Positions 51,002-58,702 of a DNA stretch of 64,000 nt are shown piece by piece. The notes below the pieces were generated by a model. The model saw only the letters and a program-made list of their open reading frames with translations. It did not search any database and had not been told where the DNA came from. The stretch covers positions 1-64,000 of the forward strand of contig JAOQAE010000002.1 in assembly GCA_025963725.1 (NCBI GenBank), written 5' to 3'. Both the position numbers and the translations under genes were made by a program. The stretch is from Bacteroidota bacterium (GTDB lineage Bacteria; Bacteroidota; Bacteroidia; 2-12-FULL-35-15). How positions within the stretch are numbered: position 1 is the first letter of the stretch; every line of letters begins with the position of its first letter.

Positions 51002-51409
51002 ATGAAGAAACACATTGAAGAATTATTGATTTACAGCGTGGATGACGACAAGGATGAGCGTTTCTTTATCAAGGAAGCATTCACTGATTTCCTGCGCGAT
51101 GAGCAAGTGCGCTTTTTCTCCAACGGGCTGGAGCTGATCAATACCTTAGGCGAAGAAGCCCTGTATCCTGATTTTATCATGATGGACCTGAACATGCCGC
51201 TCATGAACGGGAAAGAAGCGCTGGAGATCATTAAAAAGAATCCCGACTGGAAGCACATCCCGGTAGTCATCTTCAGCACCAGCAACTATGAGCTCGACAT
51301 TGCCAAATGTCTCGGCCTGGGCGCAAAAAAATACATCTGCAAGCCTGCAAGCATGATGGAATATCCGAAAATTTTCAAAGGGCTGATCGACGAGATGCTG
51401 GAAGCGTAA
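51002..51409 (+). CDS. Stand-alone response regulator receiver domain
   Basis: The 135-residue CheY-like protein has the acidic cluster Asp14-Asp16, phosphoacceptor Asp62 in FIMMDLNMPLMNG, Ser92 in FSTSN and Lys114 in YICKPAS. Only a receiver domain is present, with no output domain. It starts 6 bp after the mutase stop, so the pair may be co-transcribed, but no functional link is visible. The cognate kinase is unknown. Confidence 0.92.
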   Translation: MKKHIEELLIYSVDDDKDERFFIKEAFTDFLRDEQVRFFSNGLELINTLGEEALYPDFIMMDLNMPLMNGKEALEIIKKNPDWKHIPVVIFSTSNYELDIAKCLGLGAKKYICKPASMMEYPKIFKGLIDEMLEA

Positions 51410-51494
51410 TTTCTGCTTTTTACACGGTGTAAGACCATTATTGTACTACCTTCGCACCCGCAACAGAACAATTGCTTTTATTTTTTTCTTATTT

Positions 51495-52481
51495 ATGAAC
51501 AAAAGACTACTCCTCTTTTTTTCTGCCGTACTCCTTTTTTCCGTACAGCTCCGCGCTGTATGCACCATGACGGCGAAATGCACGGGCGGCAATTGGTCAT
51601 CCGCAGGTACCTGGACTACCTCAGGCTGCGCGGCGCTCACAACTCCTACAGATAATTGCATCATTATTATTCCCGTATGCGCCACGGTTACCATGGACAT
51701 TAATTCGCCGGAATACAGCAATATGGAGGTATATGTATATGGAACGCTTGATTTTGGCAACGGCCAGAAGCTGAACATGTGCAACGGTTATATCAAAGTA
51801 TTTACAGGCGGAATGCTTACCGGCGGTACTCCCGGATCGAAGATCAATATTTGCGGGGTTACTGTGTGGAACGGCGGCATCACTACGAATGGGATTGTTA
51901 CGTACGGAGGCGGCACCACGCTGCCGATCGAGCTGATCTATTTCGATACGCATGCCTGCGGAAAATCGGTTTGCGCCGAATGGACAACCGCAAGCGAGCT
52001 GAATAACGATTTCTTTACATTAGAGAAAACAAGGAACGGGGTAGAATTTGAAACAGTTGGCATTGTGCGAGGAGCGGGAAACAGCACGGCCCTGCTGAGC
52101 TATTCCCTGGAGGATGCCGATCCTTATGAGGGACAATCGTACTACCGCCTGATGCAGACCGATGTTAACGGGGATTATTCCTATTCTGCGCTTTCCGCGG
52201 TGGATGTGTCAGCTGAGGCCGAATTTGATTTTATTGTTTATCCTAACCCGGGGAACGGGGATGAGATCCTTTTTAATGTGAATAATTTCCCGGAAGGTTC
52301 CCTGCAAATAGTGGTGCGGGATCTCACAGGCAAGGAGGTCTTCTCACAACAGGTGGAGGCGGATGGGAAAAAGGAAGCGGTATTTTCTGTGTTCCCTCCA
52401 AACAGGCTGTCGCCGGGCATGTACATGATCACGGTGATCAGCGCCCAGAAAAGCTATTACAGGAAGCTGCTGGTGAGCTGA
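51495..52481 (+). CDS. Secreted protein with T9SS sorting domain
   Basis: The 328-residue protein has a signal peptide (1-21, QLRA-VC), then a beta-strand-rich, Cys-containing region (about 25-150) with repeated strands (TVTMDINSPEYSNMEVYVYGTLDFGNG). A region (about 150-245) beginning LPIELIYFDTHACGKSVCAEWTTASELNNDFF resembles the fibronectin-like unit found before T9SS tails. A type A sorting domain follows from about 250 (FIVYPNPGNGDEILF ... PGMYMITVIS). The frame extends upstream to 51441, but ATG 51495 gives the signal peptide. No enzymatic motif was found. Confidence 0.85.
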   Translation: MNKRLLLFFSAVLLFSVQLRAVCTMTAKCTGGNWSSAGTWTTSGCAALTTPTDNCIIIIPVCATVTMDINSPEYSNMEVYVYGTLDFGNGQKLNMCNGYIKVFTGGMLTGGTPGSKINICGVTVWNGGITTNGIVTYGGGTTLPIELIYFDTHACGKSVCAEWTTASELNNDFFTLEKTRNGVEFETVGIVRGAGNSTALLSYSLEDADPYEGQSYYRLMQTDVNGDYSYSALSAVDVSAEAEFDFIVYPNPGNGDEILFNVNNFPEGSLQIVVRDLTGKEVFSQQVEADGKKEAVFSVFPPNRLSPGMYMITVISAQKSYYRKLLVS

Positions 52482-52482
52482 T

Positions 52483-52776
52483 CTAATTCTTTTCTTCCAC
52501 GATCTTGAAGATCTCTTCATTGTCGCGCTTCATCAGGTATTTCTCGCGTGCAAATTTTTCAAGCGTTTTCGGATTGCTGGTCAGCTCCTTCAGGTCGGAG
52601 CTTATTTCCGCGATCTCATGGGCATAGTAATTCCGTTCTTCCTGCAGCTGCTTTACCTCTTTGCGCAGCTCCAGCTGGGTGCGCAGGTCGTTCTTGTCAA
52701 AAAAGATCACCCATACCGCCAGCCCGATCACCGTGAGCAGGTATTTATTTTTAAGCGCAGAAACTACTTTTTTCAT
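52483..52776 (-). CDS. FtsB/DivIC-family septum formation initiator
   Basis: The 97-residue protein is short: a cytoplasmic start, one membrane helix (YLLTVIGLAVWVIFF), then a coiled coil (about 28-65, RTQLELRKEVKQLQEERNYYAHEI) and the terminal FAREKYLMKRDNEEIFKIV typical of the family. It should bridge FtsL and FtsQ in the divisome. The frame extends to a TTG at 52797, but ATG 52776 fits the family start. It converges on the T9SS gene with 1 bp between. Confidence 0.9.
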   Translation of the reverse strand: MKKVVSALKNKYLLTVIGLAVWVIFFDKNDLRTQLELRKEVKQLQEERNYYAHEIAEISSDLKELTSNPKTLEKFAREKYLMKRDNEEIFKIVEEKN

Positions 52777-52865
52777 CCGGATGGAATAATTTAGCACAAA
52801 TTTAACTGTGTTTTCTGCGTTTAACTTTTCAGGAAAATTATTTTATCAACTTAATAATTAACATT

Positions 52866-53621
52866 ATGGCCGGCCGCATCCTTGTTTACCTGTTGTTCTC
52901 ACTTCTCTCATTCACTGACATGAGCGCGCAAAGCTTTAAAGCGGAGCAGCAGAAAGCCCCGCGCGTGAAAGCGGCTTATGCCGAGAAATGGGAGGGGCTG
53001 AAAGCTGAGATGCAGAAAAAGGGAATGGATGCAAACGGCTTTGAGCTCTTCATCCGCGTGTTCAAGCAGGAGAAGCTGGTGGAGGTATGGCTGAAGCCCC
53101 AAAATGAAAAAGAATACCGGCTTTTTAAGACGTATCCCATCTGCTACTATTCCGGCGATCTCGGCCCCAAGCGCAAGCAGGGCGACGGGCAGGTGCCGGA
53201 AGGCTTTTACAGCATTGCCGTGTTCAATCCCTACAGCAGCTATCATTTATCGCTGGGAGTAAGCTATCCGAATGCAAGCGATAAGATCATCGGGAAATCG
53301 AACCTCGGCGGCGATATTATGATCCATGGCAATTGCCTGAGCATCGGCTGCATCCCGATCACCGATGTATTTATCAAGGAGCTGTATGTGCTTGCCGTGG
53401 AAGCGAAAAATGCGGGGCAGGCAAGCATCCCGGTGCATATCTTCCCGATACGGATGGATGCTGCCGGAATGGGTTTCCTGAATTCAACCTATGAGAGCAA
53501 TGCCACGTTGCAGGCCTTCTGGAAGAACCTTCAAACGGGCTATGCGCATTTCGAGGAAAAGAAAAAGCTTCCGAAAGTAAGTGTTGATAAGGAGGGTGTG
53601 TATGTTTTCAGTGAGAAGTGA
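52866..53621 (+). CDS. YafK-like L,D-transpeptidase
   Basis: The 251-residue exported protein has a signal peptide (1-21, MSA-QS). The YkuD/YafK catalytic domain includes VPEGFYSIAVFNPYSSYHLSLGVSYPN and the active site HGNCLSIGCIPITD with His154 and Cys162. YafK-type enzymes act on peptidoglycan or on lipoprotein-peptidoglycan links. No peptidoglycan-binding domain is fused. It is transcribed toward the GH9 gene, which starts 47 bp later with its own -7 box. Confidence 0.9.
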   Translation: MAGRILVYLLFSLLSFTDMSAQSFKAEQQKAPRVKAAYAEKWEGLKAEMQKKGMDANGFELFIRVFKQEKLVEVWLKPQNEKEYRLFKTYPICYYSGDLGPKRKQGDGQVPEGFYSIAVFNPYSSYHLSLGVSYPNASDKIIGKSNLGGDIMIHGNCLSIGCIPITDVFIKELYVLAVEAKNAGQASIPVHIFPIRMDAAGMGFLNSTYESNATLQAFWKNLQTGYAHFEEKKKLPKVSVDKEGVYVFSEK

Positions 53622-53639
53622 GCAATCTTTATAATTGTT

Positions 53640-53647
53640 TATATTTG
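53640..53647 (+). promoter_or_regulatory. -7 box before GH9 cellulase
   Basis: TATATTTG, 21 bases before ATG 53669, which supports that start over the upstream 53618. Confidence 0.55.
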
Positions 53648-53668
53648 AGTGAAACAAACCTCATCCTC

Positions 53669-55849
53669 ATGAAAAGATTTCTTCTGTCTTTTTGCGCTAC
53701 CCTTTTCAGCTCCTTTCTCATCGCGGCTCCCGGCACCATTTCGCAGTTCATCAAAACCGACCAGTTCGGCTATCAGACTACAGCACAAAAGATCGCGGTG
53801 ATCAGCGATCCGCAGCTGGGCTATAATGCGGCGCTGTCGTTCAGCCCGGGAACCACGTACGAAGTGCGCAACTGGGTAACGGACGCTGTTGTGTTCAGCG
53901 GCCCTGTTACCAGCTGGAATGGCGGTGCCACACATGCACAATCGGGGGATAAGGTGTACTGGTTCGACTTTTCTTCCTGCAGCACTGCAGGCAGCTATTA
54001 TATTTTTGATCCTACAAATAACGTGGGCTCCTATCGCTTCGAGATCGGCGATTGCGTTTACAACAATGTGCTGAAAGGCGCCATGCGCATGTTCTACTAC
54101 CAGCGCTGCGGGTTTGAGAAGCAATTGCCTTTTGCCGATACAGGCTATGTGGATGCCGCAAGCCACCTTGGCCCGCAGCAGGACCTCGATTGCAGGCTGT
54201 ACAACAATACCAGCGCAGCCACATCAAAGAACCTTTCCGGCGGCTGGTACGATGCCGGCGATTACAACAAGTATGTGAATTTTACATGGGGAACATTAAC
54301 GGATCTGCTGTTATCGTATGAGCAAAACCCCACAGCCTGGGCAGATGATTACAACATTCCGGAATCGGGCAACGGTGTTCCCGACCTGCTGGATGAAACA
54401 AAGGTGGAGCTCGACTGGCTGCTGAAAATGCAGAACTCCGACGGCAGCGTGCTTTGTGTTGTAGGGGGAGGTGGGGCAAGCCCGCCATCGGCGGATGTTG
54501 CGGCAAGGCGTTACGGCCCGGCCACCACATCGGCCACGTATACGGCGGCAAGCGTGTTTTCGCTGGCAGCTATCGAATACAATTCGGCAGGCATGACGGC
54601 TTACGGAAGCGCTTTGCAGGCTGCGGCCATCAACGCATGGAACTGGGCAAATGCAAATCCCGGCATCACCTTTTACAATGCGGGAACGCTGGCGGCGGGA
54701 GAGCAGGAGGTGGATGCTTACGGAACCTTCTCGCGGCAGATCTCGGCAGCGATATACCTGTATGCGCTTACCGGCGGAAGCACTTACCAGGGCTTCGTGG
54801 ATGCCAATTATATGAACATGCACCTGATCCAGTGGACCTTCGCTTATCCATTTGAAGGGCCGGAACAGGATGCCTTGCTGTATTATGCAAAAACGGCGGG
54901 CGCCACCACATCGGTGAAGAATGCGATCAAAACCGCATACACCGCTTCGCTGAAAACCAACAATGCGGATAACCTGCCTTCGTATACCGCGCAAACAGAT
55001 GCGTACAGGGCTTACCTGGCCGATAACAATTATACCTGGAACAGTAACCAGACGAAATCGAAGCAGGCGATCATGTTCCTGAACATGAACGTGTATGCAA
55101 TGGATCCGGGGAATGCGGCCAATTACAAAAACGCGGCTTCCGGCTTCCTGCATTATTTTCACGGCGTAAACCCGAATTCAAAAACATACCTGAGCAACAT
55201 GATAAAATACGGCGCGGAAAACTCTGTTAGCTCTTTTTATCACAGCTGGTTTGAGGATGGCAGCGCGCTCTGGGACGAAGTGGGAGTTTCCACCTACGGA
55301 CCTGCACCGGGATTTATGCCCGGAGGCGTAAACCCTACGTACGACTGGGATGGCTGTTGTCCTGCAGGCTGCGGAAGCGCCGCCAGCAATGCGCTGTGCT
55401 ACTCGGAAACCATCGACCCGCCAAAGAACCAGCCCATCCAGAAATCGTGGAAGGATTTTAATACCAGCTGGCCGATCAATTCATGGACGATCACGGAAGC
55501 GGGGATCTATACGCAGGCGGCGTATGCAAGGCTGCTCTCGCATTTCTGCCCGAGCACAGCATGTGTAAGCACAGGCATCCGCGATGCGGCAGCGCATGCA
55601 GGACTTGTAGAAATGATCTATCCGCAGCCGGCGAAGAACGAGCTCGTGGTTAAATTTTATGAAGCCTCTTCAAAAGCGGTAAAATTTACATTGTACGATA
55701 TAAGCGGAAAAGAGCTGATGAGCAGCCAGCAAAATGTTTCCGCTGACGGCACCATGGAAGTACAGCTGCCTGTGGCAGCGCCGGGAATCTATTTTGTAAA
55801 GCTCGTATCTGAAAGCAGATCGGAAGTAAGGAAGGTCGTTATTGAGTAA
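53669..55849 (+). CDS. GH9 endoglucanase (cellulase) with T9SS sorting domain
   Basis: The 726-residue exported enzyme has a signal peptide (1-18, IAA-PG). An N-terminal CelD_N/Ig-like domain (about 20-115, FIKTDQFGYQTTAQKIAVI) comes first, then the (alpha/alpha)6-barrel GH9 domain (about 125-625). The catalytic base pair Asp195/Asp198 lies in GGWYDAGDYNKYV, and the acid Glu610 in SWTITEAGIYTQ fits the family's late Glu. Residues FHGVNPNSKTYLSNM fit the substrate-binding motif. A type A T9SS domain (about 645-726, MIYPQPAKNELVV ... GIYFVKLVSES) ends the protein. It probably hydrolyses beta-1,4-glucan (cellulose or related) outside the cell. Start ATG 53669 gives the signal peptide. Confidence 0.92.
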   Translation: MKRFLLSFCATLFSSFLIAAPGTISQFIKTDQFGYQTTAQKIAVISDPQLGYNAALSFSPGTTYEVRNWVTDAVVFSGPVTSWNGGATHAQSGDKVYWFDFSSCSTAGSYYIFDPTNNVGSYRFEIGDCVYNNVLKGAMRMFYYQRCGFEKQLPFADTGYVDAASHLGPQQDLDCRLYNNTSAATSKNLSGGWYDAGDYNKYVNFTWGTLTDLLLSYEQNPTAWADDYNIPESGNGVPDLLDETKVELDWLLKMQNSDGSVLCVVGGGGASPPSADVAARRYGPATTSATYTAASVFSLAAIEYNSAGMTAYGSALQAAAINAWNWANANPGITFYNAGTLAAGEQEVDAYGTFSRQISAAIYLYALTGGSTYQGFVDANYMNMHLIQWTFAYPFEGPEQDALLYYAKTAGATTSVKNAIKTAYTASLKTNNADNLPSYTAQTDAYRAYLADNNYTWNSNQTKSKQAIMFLNMNVYAMDPGNAANYKNAASGFLHYFHGVNPNSKTYLSNMIKYGAENSVSSFYHSWFEDGSALWDEVGVSTYGPAPGFMPGGVNPTYDWDGCCPAGCGSAASNALCYSETIDPPKNQPIQKSWKDFNTSWPINSWTITEAGIYTQAAYARLLSHFCPSTACVSTGIRDAAAHAGLVEMIYPQPAKNELVVKFYEASSKAVKFTLYDISGKELMSSQQNVSADGTMEVQLPVAAPGIYFVKLVSESRSEVRKVVIE

Positions 55850-55858
55850 CTATTTGGC

Positions 55859-56803
55859 TTAATTCAACTTCACCTTCTCATAATCGCTGATCTTTCTCAG
55901 GTCCTGCGACGTTTGCCCGCGCTCATTCTGGCTGAATACGCTGATCCATTTTGCACCGTACACGAGCTCTTCATACGTATAGGAATGCCTCGCGCTCACG
56001 TTCTGTGAGAAGGTATCATCAAAGCCGTTGAGGGATACGAGAAATTCAACATCCGCTTCCTTCATATCCGCTTCCGTCATCCCGTAAAGCGGGCTGTTCT
56101 CATCGATCGGGTGATTGATGGTCCAGGTCATCGGGAAGAAAACAATCGTAGGCACTTCCAGGTCGAGCGGCCTGAAGCGCCTGAGCTTTGTGCCGTTCTC
56201 CACTTCAAATTTTGCGACGGTAACGCGGCACGACATATCGGTGATCTGGCTGTTCCGCATCTTATTGGCAAGGCGGAACTGGAATGCATTTCCACTTTTA
56301 AATGGCGCAATGATGGCGTTGCTGCTGAAGATCATGCGTGCCACCGGGCGTGCAAAGCGCCCGTAGAGCAAACCCGTTGCGAGCGCAAACCCGAGCAAGC
56401 CTACCAACGATTCGGCGGCGGCAATGCTGCTGGTGGCGTGTGTTGCAGGGCTCAGCCTCCCGAAGCCCACGGTGCTGAATGTTTGTGTGCTGAAAAAAAA
56501 TGCTTCCAGGAATTTATCAAGCTCGGTGGTTGCTTCAACGCCGTTAAGGCCTTCCACTCCCACAGCATAATAAAGGCTTGCAAAGATGAGGTTGATCACA
56601 ATGAAATAAAGAAAAACAATAGCGGTGAATTTATACCATGGCATCCGCGTTAGCGCATGATAAGGGCTGGTGGAGCTCCAGCGCGAGATCTCGATGCGGT
56701 CGATGTTGAACGACCCGTCCTTGTTGACCAGCCTTGTGCGCTGTGTAGATGTTTTTGAGCCAAAGCCCAGCTCGTTCTCCCTTTTTGTTCGTAATGAAGC
56801 CAT
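55859..56803 (-). CDS. Inward-rectifier (Kir-type) potassium channel
   Basis: The 314-residue protein has the prokaryotic Kir layout. An N-terminal slide helix (about 30-55) is followed by membrane helix 1 (about 56-80), a pore helix and the filter TVGFG (111-115) in FFFSTQTFSTVGFGRLSP, then helix 2 (about 127-150, ESLVGLLGFALATGLLYGRFARP). A cytoplasmic immunoglobulin-like domain follows (about 165-314; MTWTINHPIDENSPLYGMTEADM is a family motif). It lets K+ cross the inner membrane; gating ligand unknown. ATG 56803 (MASLRTKRENEL) is chosen; the frame's extra 24 residues extend past the -7 box. A divergent gene shares the promoter region. Confidence 0.93.
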   Translation of the reverse strand: MASLRTKRENELGFGSKTSTQRTRLVNKDGSFNIDRIEISRWSSTSPYHALTRMPWYKFTAIVFLYFIVINLIFASLYYAVGVEGLNGVEATTELDKFLEAFFFSTQTFSTVGFGRLSPATHATSSIAAAESLVGLLGFALATGLLYGRFARPVARMIFSSNAIIAPFKSGNAFQFRLANKMRNSQITDMSCRVTVAKFEVENGTKLRRFRPLDLEVPTIVFFPMTWTINHPIDENSPLYGMTEADMKEADVEFLVSLNGFDDTFSQNVSARHSYTYEELVYGAKWISVFSQNERGQTSQDLRKISDYEKVKLN

Positions 56804-56845
56804 GTGTGGTGTAACAATGTTCGAAGCATAAATGTTTATGCAAAA

Positions 56846-56878
56846 CAAATATAGAATTAATTGATAATTTTGCACAAA
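56846..56878 (-). promoter_or_regulatory. Promoter of Kir channel gene
   Basis: Minus-strand TTTG (56875-56878), 21 bp, TATATTTG (56846-56853). Overlaps the rightward promoter of the next gene. Confidence 0.7.
56865..56872 (+). promoter_or_regulatory. -7 box of divergent gene
   Basis: TAATTTTG, 17 bases before ATG 56890, lies between the two Kir promoter elements, so the two polymerases would compete. Confidence 0.6.
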
Positions 56879-56889
56879 TTAAAAAGGGC

Positions 56890-57429
56890 ATGGAATACAT
56901 CGGGAAGCGCATCAGCATAAAGCGGGGCGACAATGAAACAAGCATCGTGATCGTATCACAGTCGGAGAAGGTGAAGAACATCCTGCTGTTCTCCTGGTTC
57001 TTTATCTGGACCGTGAGCGGCATTGTGGTGATGGCGCAATACTTCATGATCCCCGACCCGAACACGAAAGTGATGCTGATGGTATGGATGGCCTTTTGGG
57101 CGTATTTTGAATACCGGATCTTTAAGGCATTCATGTGGAGGAAATACGGTGTGGAGAAGATCAAGCTGCGGGAGAACAAATTATTTTACAAGCGCGATGT
57201 GGCCGGCAAGGGAAAAGTGAAAGCGTATGAATTTGATTTTATAAAAGACCTTCGCATTATTGAGCCGAAAGAGAATTCGTTTGCCGACAGCATGAGCACA
57301 TCGTACTGGCTGGTGGCCGGGGAGAAGATCGCTTTTGATTATTATGGGAAAGAGATCAGGCTGGCATTGCAGGTGGAGAGCGCTGAAGCGATGGCGCTGC
57401 TGAAGGTGATCAGGGCCGCTGTTAAGTAG
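56890..57429 (+). CDS. Membrane protein of unknown function (PH-like)
   Basis: The 179-residue protein has two hydrophobic segments near the N-terminus (ILLFSWFFIWTVSGIVVMAQYF, about 31-52, and VMLMVWMAFWAYFEYRIFKAF, about 61-81). The soluble C-terminal part (KIKLRENKLFYKRDVAGKGKVKAYEFDFIKDL) has the strand pattern of bacterial PH-domain membrane proteins. No family is certain. It is divergently transcribed from the Kir gene with an overlapping promoter. Confidence 0.8.
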   Translation: MEYIGKRISIKRGDNETSIVIVSQSEKVKNILLFSWFFIWTVSGIVVMAQYFMIPDPNTKVMLMVWMAFWAYFEYRIFKAFMWRKYGVEKIKLRENKLFYKRDVAGKGKVKAYEFDFIKDLRIIEPKENSFADSMSTSYWLVAGEKIAFDYYGKEIRLALQVESAEAMALLKVIRAAVK

Positions 57430-57454
57430 TACGGATCGCTTAACACACCCCTAA

Positions 57455-57470
57455 CCCCTCTCAAGAGGGG
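57455..57470. repeat. Dispersed palindrome, family C
   Basis: CCCCTCTCAAGAGGGG preceded by CACACCCCTAA and followed by AATAGATC, matching the copy at 35877-35892. Confidence 0.75.
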
Positions 57471-57530
57471 AATAGATCCTGCACTCCCAATCATTCGTTT
57501 TTTCAAGATACTTCCATCTACAATCGTACG

Positions 57531-57580
57531 ACCTCCAACCTCCCACCTCCCACCTCCAATCTCCAATCTCCAATCCAACC
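57531..57580. repeat. Short-period CCTCCCA/CTCCAAT tandem tract
   Basis: Three to four units of CCTCCCA and then CTCCAAT form an imperfect 7-base tandem array; the remainder of the 212-bp gap before the VTT-type gene holds only the family C palindrome and AT-rich sequence. Confidence 0.75.
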
Positions 57581-57641
57581 CGGCACATTTTTTTAAACAC
57601 GCCACATAACCCCGGTAAGCCGGCATCTTATAAAAAAAATT

Positions 57642-58253
57642 ATGTGGTATCATTACCTGCTTGTTTTTCTTGGTGCAATGCTTGTGGATCTTTTCCCATT
57701 CCCGCTGCCGCCGGCATTTACCGTAATGATCTTCCTGCAGATCAAATACGACCTCAGCATCTGGCCCGTGATCTTCATTGGCGTGGCGGGCTCTATCCTC
57801 GGACGTTATATTCTCACACTTTATATTCCGCATGTTTCCGGGAAGATCTTTAAGAAGGCCAAGAATGAGGATGTGCAGTTCCTCGGAAAAAAGCTGAGCG
57901 AGAAAAGCTGGAGAAGCCACGCTATTGTGCTCGTGTATTCGCTCATGCCATTGCCTACAACACCTTTGTTCCTGGCGGCAGGCATCGCGAAAATGAAGCC
58001 CTATTACATCATCCCTGCTTTTACCGTAGGAAAGCTTGTCAGCGATACGATCGCGGTATGGATGGGTGATTATGCGGCAAAGAACACTACAGACCTTGTG
58101 CATGGGATCGTCTCATGGAAATCGGTGCTGGGGCTGGTGGTAGGATTAACGCTGTTGTTTGCGCTGCTGTTCATCGACTGGAGGACGCTGCTGCAAAAGA
58201 AAAAGCTGGCTTTTAAATTCGACATCTGGAACCGTTCGCATTCAAAAAAATAA
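57642..58253 (+). CDS. VTT/DedA-like membrane protein
   Basis: The 203-residue protein has four to five hydrophobic helices and the loop FPFPLPPAFTVMIFLQIKYDLS near the N-terminus, with LVYSLMPLPTTPLFLAAGIAKMKPYYIIPAFTVGKLVSDTI in the middle. The helix arrangement and the paired proline-rich re-entrant segments are those of the VTT (SNARE-associated/DedA) fold. DedA-like proteins include lipid scramblases and flippases. The first helix and the exact family remain uncertain. It converges on the GNAT gene with no gap. Confidence 0.78.
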   Translation: MWYHYLLVFLGAMLVDLFPFPLPPAFTVMIFLQIKYDLSIWPVIFIGVAGSILGRYILTLYIPHVSGKIFKKAKNEDVQFLGKKLSEKSWRSHAIVLVYSLMPLPTTPLFLAAGIAKMKPYYIIPAFTVGKLVSDTIAVWMGDYAAKNTTDLVHGIVSWKSVLGLVVGLTLLFALLFIDWRTLLQKKKLAFKFDIWNRSHSKK

Positions 58254-58700
58254 TCAGAGCTGCTTGTCCATGAGGTAATGCTGGATCTCTCCCCACATCA
58301 GGAAGCTTTTCTCAACAATTGAATACCCGCATTTTTTATAGAACTCAACTGCAATTTCCCTTGCCTGGAGGATCATTTTTTTTGCGCCCTGCTGCCTGGC
58401 TTTTTGCTCTGCATAGCTGATGAGCTTTTTCCCGATGCCGAGCCCCTGCGTATCGCCTTTTACGCCCATGTAACGCAGCTGCGCTTCGGCAGGGGAGTTG
58501 AGCTGCAGGCGGCAAACGCCCAGCACTTCATCGTGGTCATTTACAGCCATAATGTGGGTGCATTCGTGTTCCTGCGCGTCCTTTTCCGAGCCGGGGGGCT
58601 GGTTCCAGGGCTTGCGCAGCACTTCGTACCGCAGTAAATAATAAGCCTCAAACTGTTCATCAGTTTGAGGCTCTGTTATTTTTATGGAATTCGTTTTCAA
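58254..58700 (-). CDS. GNAT-family N-acetyltransferase
   Basis: The 148-residue GNAT protein has the acetyl-CoA motif RYMGVKGDTQGLGIGKKLISYAEQKARQQGAKKMILQAREIAVEFYKKCGY, with QGLGIG as the pyrophosphate loop. It resembles ElaA/YjcF-type proteins. The acceptor is unknown. It is 2 bp before the outer-membrane barrel gene's end on the same strand, so they may share a transcript. Confidence 0.9.
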   Translation of the reverse strand: MKTNSIKITEPQTDEQFEAYYLLRYEVLRKPWNQPPGSEKDAQEHECTHIMAVNDHDEVLGVCRLQLNSPAEAQLRYMGVKGDTQGLGIGKKLISYAEQKARQQGAKKMILQAREIAVEFYKKCGYSIVEKSFLMWGEIQHYLMDKQL

Positions 58701-58702
58701 AC

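Noticed and set aside
54311-55162. 283-residue ORF opposite the cellulase
   Set aside because: The plus-strand frame has signal peptide, catalytic residues and sorting domain; the antisense frame is Arg/His/Cys-rich without motifs.
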